Shown in pieces: positions 58,892 to 64,000 of a stretch of 64,000 nucleotides of DNA; positions within the stretch are counted from its first letter, which is position 1, and every line of letters begins with the position of its first letter. The position numbers and the translations under genes are program-made. The stretch comes from Acanthaster planci (taxonomy: Eukaryota > Echinodermata > Asteroidea > Valvatida > Acanthasteridae). The DNA lies in contig NW_019091394.1 of assembly GCF_001949145.1 (NCBI RefSeq), positions 1,942,374 to 2,006,373 of the forward strand, in the 5' to 3' direction. Under the pieces are notes generated by a model, which saw only the letters and a program-made list of their open reading frames with translations, ran no database searches and was not told the origin of the DNA.

Positions 58892-59548
58892 TCATTTGAC
58901 CTCACGAGCGAAGACCCATCGGTCCGTGGATCGCTCGTCCCCGCCGCTGGAAGACGTACACGCCAGCCTGAAGCCGAGCAGCGACGTCTCTCGGAACAGC
59001 CGCACCCGGTTCACGGGTTGGCCCCGAGGAAGGTTCAGCCCGTACTCCTCCGACCGCGTCAGCCGGCTTTTGAAGGTGTGGCCGTCCTTGAAGGACCCAA
59101 CCACCACGGGAATCCTCTTGAGGACATCGGCGCTGCCGAAGACGATCCACTGGCCCGAAGCGCACTCGAACTCCACCTCCACGAACTCCATCTCCGGGAT
59201 GCGCTCTGCCTGCCTCCGCGCCTCCTCTCCCTGTCGCTCTTGGTCCTCCCGAAGCCGGGCCACGGCCTGGATGAGCTCCCGTATCTGGTAGAAGTCGGCC
59301 TCGGCCGCCAGCAGATCCAGCTCCCGGAAGTCGTCCGGCAGGGTCAGGGTGGAGCGCCTGAGGAAGTTGAGGACGTAGCGAAAGAGCGGACCGTCGCCAT
59401 CGATCACGTAGTTGCCCTGCGCGTCGCGGGCCGACTGGATGCGACCGCTGAACATGGAGCCGAGCATGGAGTCTGGGTAGCGGGTGAGAGTCGACAGTGA
59501 TGTGGTGTACAGGCTTCCTCCCACATTCAGGTTGATAACCTCGTCCAT
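58892..59548 (-). CDS. BTB/POZ (KCTD-family) protein, intronless
   Basis: A 218-residue protein. I start at the ATG at 59548 (MDEVINLNVGG) because BTB T1 domains normally begin there; earlier in-frame codons give only a TTG start. The KCTD-type BTB/T1 domain spans about 3-97: INLNVGGSLYTTSLSTLTRY, PDSMLGSMFSG, NYVIDGDGPLFRYVLNFLR and EADFYQI, closest to the KCTD6/KCTD21 type. A charged coiled-coil-like helix follows (97-117), then a C-terminal domain ending DRWVFAREVK. KCTD proteins form ring oligomers through the BTB domain, and many act as adaptors for cullin-3 ubiquitin ligases or as receptor/channel regulators. The C-terminal half differs from KCTD6, so the substrate is unknown. A polyadenylation signal is about 280 bases downstream. 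Confidence 0.87.
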   Translation of the reverse strand: MDEVINLNVGGSLYTTSLSTLTRYPDSMLGSMFSGRIQSARDAQGNYVIDGDGPLFRYVLNFLRRSTLTLPDDFRELDLLAAEADFYQIRELIQAVARLREDQERQGEEARRQAERIPEMEFVEVEFECASGQWIVFGSADVLKRIPVVVGSFKDGHTFKSRLTRSEEYGLNLPRGQPVNRVRLFRETSLLGFRLACTSSSGGDERSTDRWVFAREVK

Positions 59549-61189
59549 AGTATGACAACGACGAATGAAAATCTGAATAACGCCAGCCCTCAATAATCAG
59601 TCTACATGTACTGCGTTCAGCCCGCAAGCTGAGCAATGCTACCACGAAGTCACACATGGAAGCTTAATACACGTACGCGTCAACCTGTACCTACAATCAT
59701 TCATTTGTTGGCACGTATCTACGACGTCTGTGTACCGGCTCTTCCCAGATGATCAAAAGTTAAAAGCGCCCTCTAGGGAACTGATCGGAATGCCTCATCC
59801 ATTACAAAAAAATGAAATAAAAACTAGAATGATTTTATCTGGGGGCGATGGGGCCGGGTTTTATTATTTTTCCCCTCCTTCCAACTTCTATTGAGAGATG
59901 GCTTTAATATTTAGCCTATTTTTGGGACTTCAGGTGTTTTTTTGTTTTTTGGTTGTTTTGTTTTTTGCAAAGTCACACTTCATTCGCCCGCTAAAATGAC
60001 AACGCAACGAATTCACAGCCGAGCTGGGAAGCATATTGGAAAAATCTTGGCCTCTGACAGAAACGCCCATCGTAGAAAGATGTGGAGTGCAGCGCCTGGC
60101 TCTAAAATGCTCCTGGTTGTTTTGTCTGGAGATATGACGTAAGGCTCACCTAATCCTCTGCTGATTTCTCGGCATCGTAAGTGGGAGAACAAGTTGTGCT
60201 TTTACCCATCAACCCCCTTAAAAATGAAAACCGAAAGAACAAAACAAATTTTAATAAAATGAAAATTTATTAATTAAAAGAAAAAATTTGGTGCAAAAAT
60301 TTCATAGAAATTGACCTCACTCACTCTAAAGGCGCCTATTGGGGGTGCGTTGCGTAAATAATACGTTCATGCGTTTCACTTTCACGGACACAAAGATCGA
60401 CTCATTAATATAACATTTGCCTGCGTCACATTTGGCCGTTAAAATCGCCCCGGAGGTGATAATAAAGGTTAGGCCTACGCAACGCTTGGCCCAAGTGCTG
60501 ACACGCATAATGGAAATCGTCTTCTAATGGATTACGATTAAATGGATCATGCACGATCGGGAAAATTAAGATATGGGGTTCCATCCATTTCACAGTTGAA
60601 GTATTGACGATCTGGATGGACGAATCTGGTACACGATTGCAGTTTTTCGTTTGACTGCTACACTTTACACCTTTTCTCTAGTCTCCTAGTGTATCATTCC
60701 GGGTTCACCTTCCCTTTTCCTATTGACCCCAAGTTCTCTTCCTTGTTTTCCCCTTCCTATTCCATGCCCAGCGCCCTCCCCCCACCAGTGTTATAGATAA
60801 TAATACATCAATCCGTTTTCCTGGTCAAATTTCTTATTTTTGACATACTGAGCAGGGCTTCACTTAATACCACCGAACACACTATAGAATCCGACCTCAC
60901 ACCTCGCGACTATTTATTTTAACCGCACCAGCCTTTGATATCTTGTTGTCCGGGCTTTTGAAGTCTATGCCAAGCCTGAGTACCTTCACAATAGCGCCAG
61001 TACAAAGTCTGTCTCGTGGGTGTGGAAACCAACAAGAGTCAGGAGGAACGTCACATCGTAGGCATGCGTGTCTGACAGTCTGGTTCCCGGATACTATCCT
61101 CGTTACTAGTTTGTGTAAACTCAACGGGTTAATTAAGGTCTTCGCTGAAAGCCACCTGCACTGCTTCTTCGCCATTTTCAAAGACAAAA
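59549..61189. other. Intergenic between KCTD-like and sulfotransferase genes
   Basis: The divergent spacing (about 1.64 kb) must contain both promoters. I see AT-rich DNA with T/A homopolymers, no recognised repeat family and no convincing exon. The 61000-61189 stretch is the likely 5' untranslated region of the sulfotransferase gene. Confidence 0.5.
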
Positions 61190-62314
61190 ATGGCTCTGGG
61201 AAGCAGTGGTTATGGAAAAACAACAGTTGTATTTTTGACTTTTTCACTGGCAATTTGTACTGCGTATCTACTGTGGTCTAACTTGGCCAGTGTCGTCATC
61301 GAATCGGAGGTGAGTGGTGTCCGTCAGCCCGACAATGCGCGACTCCGTGAGCGACCCGTTCTTGGAAAATCGCACAGGGCGTTTCAACCACCGAGCGAGT
61401 CAACTCTCCCCAAACCGATGCCTCCACCGAGGACGAACGAGGGAAGCGGCTGCGAGAAGCGATTGCCAGGAGCCATCGTGATTGGCGTGATGAAGTGCGG
61501 CACCTACGCCCTCAAGAGCTTTCTGCACCATCATCCCGACATCGCTATGCGCATTGATGAAATGGTGAATTTCTTCACTTTCTCTAATCAGCACCCGGAC
61601 CTGGAGGCCTACCGAGACATGATGGCCTGCTCGACCCCAGGCCAGCTGACCATGGAGGGGTCCCCGGGATATTACCCTGAAATAGTCGCTCCCGGACTAA
61701 TCAAAATTGCCTTACCTAAAGTTAAGCTAATCCTTATCTTACGGGATCCGGTGAACCGCGCGGTGTCTGAGTATCTTCACTTGATGGACATGGAGAACAA
61801 GATGGGGCCGCGCCCAAATATGTATAAGCCCATGCCTCAAATAAAGGAAGGGTGTCGATCTGAAATAGCGCCCTCTTTTGAAGAAGCTGTGTCTTACTCC
61901 AACGGGAGTCTTAAGACTTACAATCTCATCCTGGCGAAAGGTTGCTACGCCGACTTCCTCCCGAGGTGGTTTTCTCAATTTCCCCGCCAGAGATTCTTGA
62001 TTCTGGACGGCGACGCCTTTGCCAGGGACCCGTTACCGCAGCTCAAGCTGGCGGAGAGGTTCCTCGATATCCGACCCTTCTTCACCCGCCGCCATTTCAA
62101 GTACAACAAAGAGAAGGGATTTTATTGCTTCAACTTCAAGGAGGCGCGGAAGAACCAGGCCTGCCTGGGCGGTACTAAAGGGCGCCCTCATCCACTCATT
62201 AACGCCACTCTGCTTCGGACTTTGCACCGATACTATGCGCCCTTCAATCGGAAACTCAACAAATTGCTGAATCGAACTTTCCGCTGGTCCGATGCATCAC
62301 AGGATGTTGCCTGA
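61190..62314 (+). CDS. Heparan sulfate glucosamine 3-O-sulfotransferase-like, single exon
   Basis: A 374-residue type II Golgi enzyme; the ATG sits in ACAAAAATGG. Residues 14-31 are the membrane anchor and about 32-88 a stem. The sulfotransferase domain runs from 92: GVMKCGTYALKSF (PAPS 5'-phosphosulfate loop), HPDIAMRIDEMVNFF, MEGSPGYY, LILRDPVNRAVSEY (3'-phosphate loop), LDGDAFARDP, then FYCFNFKE...CLGGTKGRPHP with the paired cysteines Cys313 and Cys325 and the terminal LNRTFRW. These are the HS3ST family blocks in order. The reaction moves sulfate from PAPS to the 3-OH of glucosamine in heparan sulfate. It is odd that, against HS3ST1 as I recall it, the active-site Arg after KGGT is Tyr106 here and the Lys of EKxPAY is Gly157; the catalytic Glu seems kept as Glu124. 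Substrate choice or activity may be changed. Confidence 0.88.
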   Translation: MALGSSGYGKTTVVFLTFSLAICTAYLLWSNLASVVIESEVSGVRQPDNARLRERPVLGKSHRAFQPPSESTLPKPMPPPRTNEGSGCEKRLPGAIVIGVMKCGTYALKSFLHHHPDIAMRIDEMVNFFTFSNQHPDLEAYRDMMACSTPGQLTMEGSPGYYPEIVAPGLIKIALPKVKLILILRDPVNRAVSEYLHLMDMENKMGPRPNMYKPMPQIKEGCRSEIAPSFEEAVSYSNGSLKTYNLILAKGCYADFLPRWFSQFPRQRFLILDGDAFARDPLPQLKLAERFLDIRPFFTRRHFKYNKEKGFYCFNFKEARKNQACLGGTKGRPHPLINATLLRTLHRYYAPFNRKLNKLLNRTFRWSDASQDVA

Positions 62315-64000
62315 ATCCCTGGACGCCCACCTGCTTGTTCAAGGTCAGGGTAAATTGTCGCCAGGCACCCTCAAATGTGGCAATACGGTCATTACAAATG
62401 AATTTGGTTTTGAGTTGTAATTAATGTAATACAAATCGGTAGGTTATAAAAAGCTGGCTTTCCAGCTACGCTACCATCTCACCAAAGACGAAACCGACAT
62501 GGAAGAATTGTTGCATTTCAAGAAGACGTTTATTCCATAACCTTTCTCAAAGCAAAATACACCTATAACAAAAGGGAAATAGGTACATAGAAATCGACAA
62601 AATGGATGAGCGTAAGAAAATACAGAGGAAATTAAAGAAACTTGGTACATTGAAGTTAGCAAAGTGGCAAAAGATACTTAATGAAAGAAAGTAGAACCTG
62701 TGATAAGAAAAAAATGGTCCACGTACAAACGACAAAAGAAAACAGCATGAGGCTGTTAAATGAGCACAGGTTTGTAAAACATAGCCCTTATTAATAACAT
62801 GGCATAACAAGAACAACGACTCGAACAACTATGAGACAAAAACACAGGACAGACAAGGCATAAAAGACCTGACAATAGCCGACTGCAAAAAGTTACAAAA
62901 ACTGTAATATTTGATGGCAACTAATTGTAATACAGTAAAGAAGGAGTTATTAGCCATAAGTATGCAGAAAAAGACAAAAGCTATATTTGGTACATAATGG
63001 GAATTAAAGGAAGGCGCTTTTGAATAATAGGTCTCAGACTAACCAATGGATTACTTCATCATCTGACGTCATCGGGAATGCCATTCCATTAACGGGGATG
63101 GACCGAAAAGGCGAAGGGTGCTAATTGAGTAGACGGTGCAAGTAAAGGGAACAAAATTATTGTTAAAAATATTGTTATTTTAAAATTCGTTTTATTATAA
63201 AATAGTAATTAAGTGAAATAGAACGGCCAAAGAATCATCTGAAAACCTGTACTTGTAAAGTCAGTTACAGCTTCATTCAATAATGCATTACAGCAGGGCC
63301 TAAAAACTCAGGAAATCTAATAAGGCTCTAGTTGACAGCTAAAACGAAACACAAAACAGTAAATGTTCAAGTCGAATCAGTTTCTTAACGCTGAAAGCGT
63401 AATACAAGACTTCTACATTACACGTCTAATGAAACGACGTTAAAAGTTTCAAATTGCTGTAAATCATTCAGTTTCAGTCAACTTTGAACTATGCAACCTC
63501 TGTAACAGATTTCGCTCCCAAACTCCATGCTGAATTTTGTTGGCTATTCGTCGCAAGAACCACTCACCCTACCTAGCAGCGTAAGTGAAAGAATGCTGTT
63601 CCATGTAGCGTCACCTGCAACACCGCAAACGACTTCCACGTTGAACAAACGTGTTTGGTATTTGACAAAATCCAGCTGACGAGAATAGGGGTACACATTT
63701 ACGGTATCACGATAAAAAACAGTCTTAGCGTAAAGTGTTTCGGTAATCTACTCGTAATAAATGTCAATAACATAAGGAAACTTTCAACTTTGAAAAAGTC
63801 CTGTTAAAAATTACAGAATCAGGCTTTAAAAGCATTATACTGCAGGGGTAGATTACATTTAATTATAAGTAAGTTAATTGCATGTATTGTGAAATAGAGT
63901 ACTACATATTCAGGAGAGTTTACAGGGTCAGCTTTGACCTCGATTTGCATATTGACCTAAATGTGTTTCATGCGACTTAACGTTTCCTGTGCAATTACTC
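62315..64000. other. Downstream AT-rich region, no gene recognised
   Basis: It includes the probable 3' end of the sulfotransferase transcript, although no clear AATAAA was found close by. The strand is A-rich from about 62520 to 62900 on the plus strand. A tiny open frame at 62602-62694 (MDERKKIQRKLKKLG...) is lysine-rich and amphipathic, but such frames are expected in A-rich DNA. No repeats could be classified. Confidence 0.5.

Noticed and set aside
58902-59657. A longer (251-codon) minus-strand frame over the KCTD-like gene, and a 160-codon plus-strand frame
   Set aside because: Both are shadows; the BTB domain is clear in a different frame.
1-64000. CRISPR arrays, operons, ribosome binding sites, rRNA genes
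   Set aside because: There are no regularly spaced repeats with unique spacers and no rRNA-like sequence; split genes and SINEs show an animal genome.

Overview
The window reads as animal genomic DNA, most likely from a marine invertebrate deuterostome. The reasons are canonical GT-AG introns in one gene, GC-rich exons in AT-rich intergenic DNA, vertebrate-like gene families (LHFPL, FAM43, KCTD, heparan sulfate 3-O-sulfotransferase), and many short palindromic and tRNA-derived repeats. Frequent TAGGCCTA and TACATGTA palindromes make me lean to an echinoderm, with hemichordate or amphioxus as alternatives. That lineage call is inference only.

Layout. 1-9.1 kb: no recognised gene; two small GC-rich islets, a 160-bp tandem repeat and an assembly gap. 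9.1-19.4 kb: a cluster of four membrane-receptor-like genes. Two (9099-9977 minus, 18620-19372 plus) have one V-type Ig domain and a transmembrane helix in a single exon. Two (12938-13786 and 16391-17065, both plus) have a transmembrane helix and a long tail with tandem ITIM-like and ITSM-like tyrosine motifs but no visible Ig domain. The tails share a module, so the cluster looks like a tandemly duplicated and shuffled family of putative inhibitory receptors. This is the best candidate for an undescribed system here. 19.4-29.7 kb: gene-poor, with several palindromic DNA elements. 29741-30448 (minus): an intronless FAM43-type PTB protein. 37359-45876 (minus): a four-exon LHFPL tetraspan gene, which I assembled from in-frame splice junctions (255 aa). 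58892-59548 (minus): a BTB/KCTD protein. 61190-62314 (plus): a heparan sulfate 3-O-sulfotransferase-like enzyme with changed active-site residues.

The 36-55 kb domain around and upstream of the LHFPL gene is saturated with TACATGTA palindromes, including a 17-bp minisatellite. The first 35 kb nearly lacks them. Non-autonomous transposons (hAT-, piggyBac-, CACTG- and TA-target types), one tRNA-derived SINE and a three-copy dispersed repeat fill much of the intergenic space. The four non-receptor genes show no obvious functional link to each other or to the receptor cluster.
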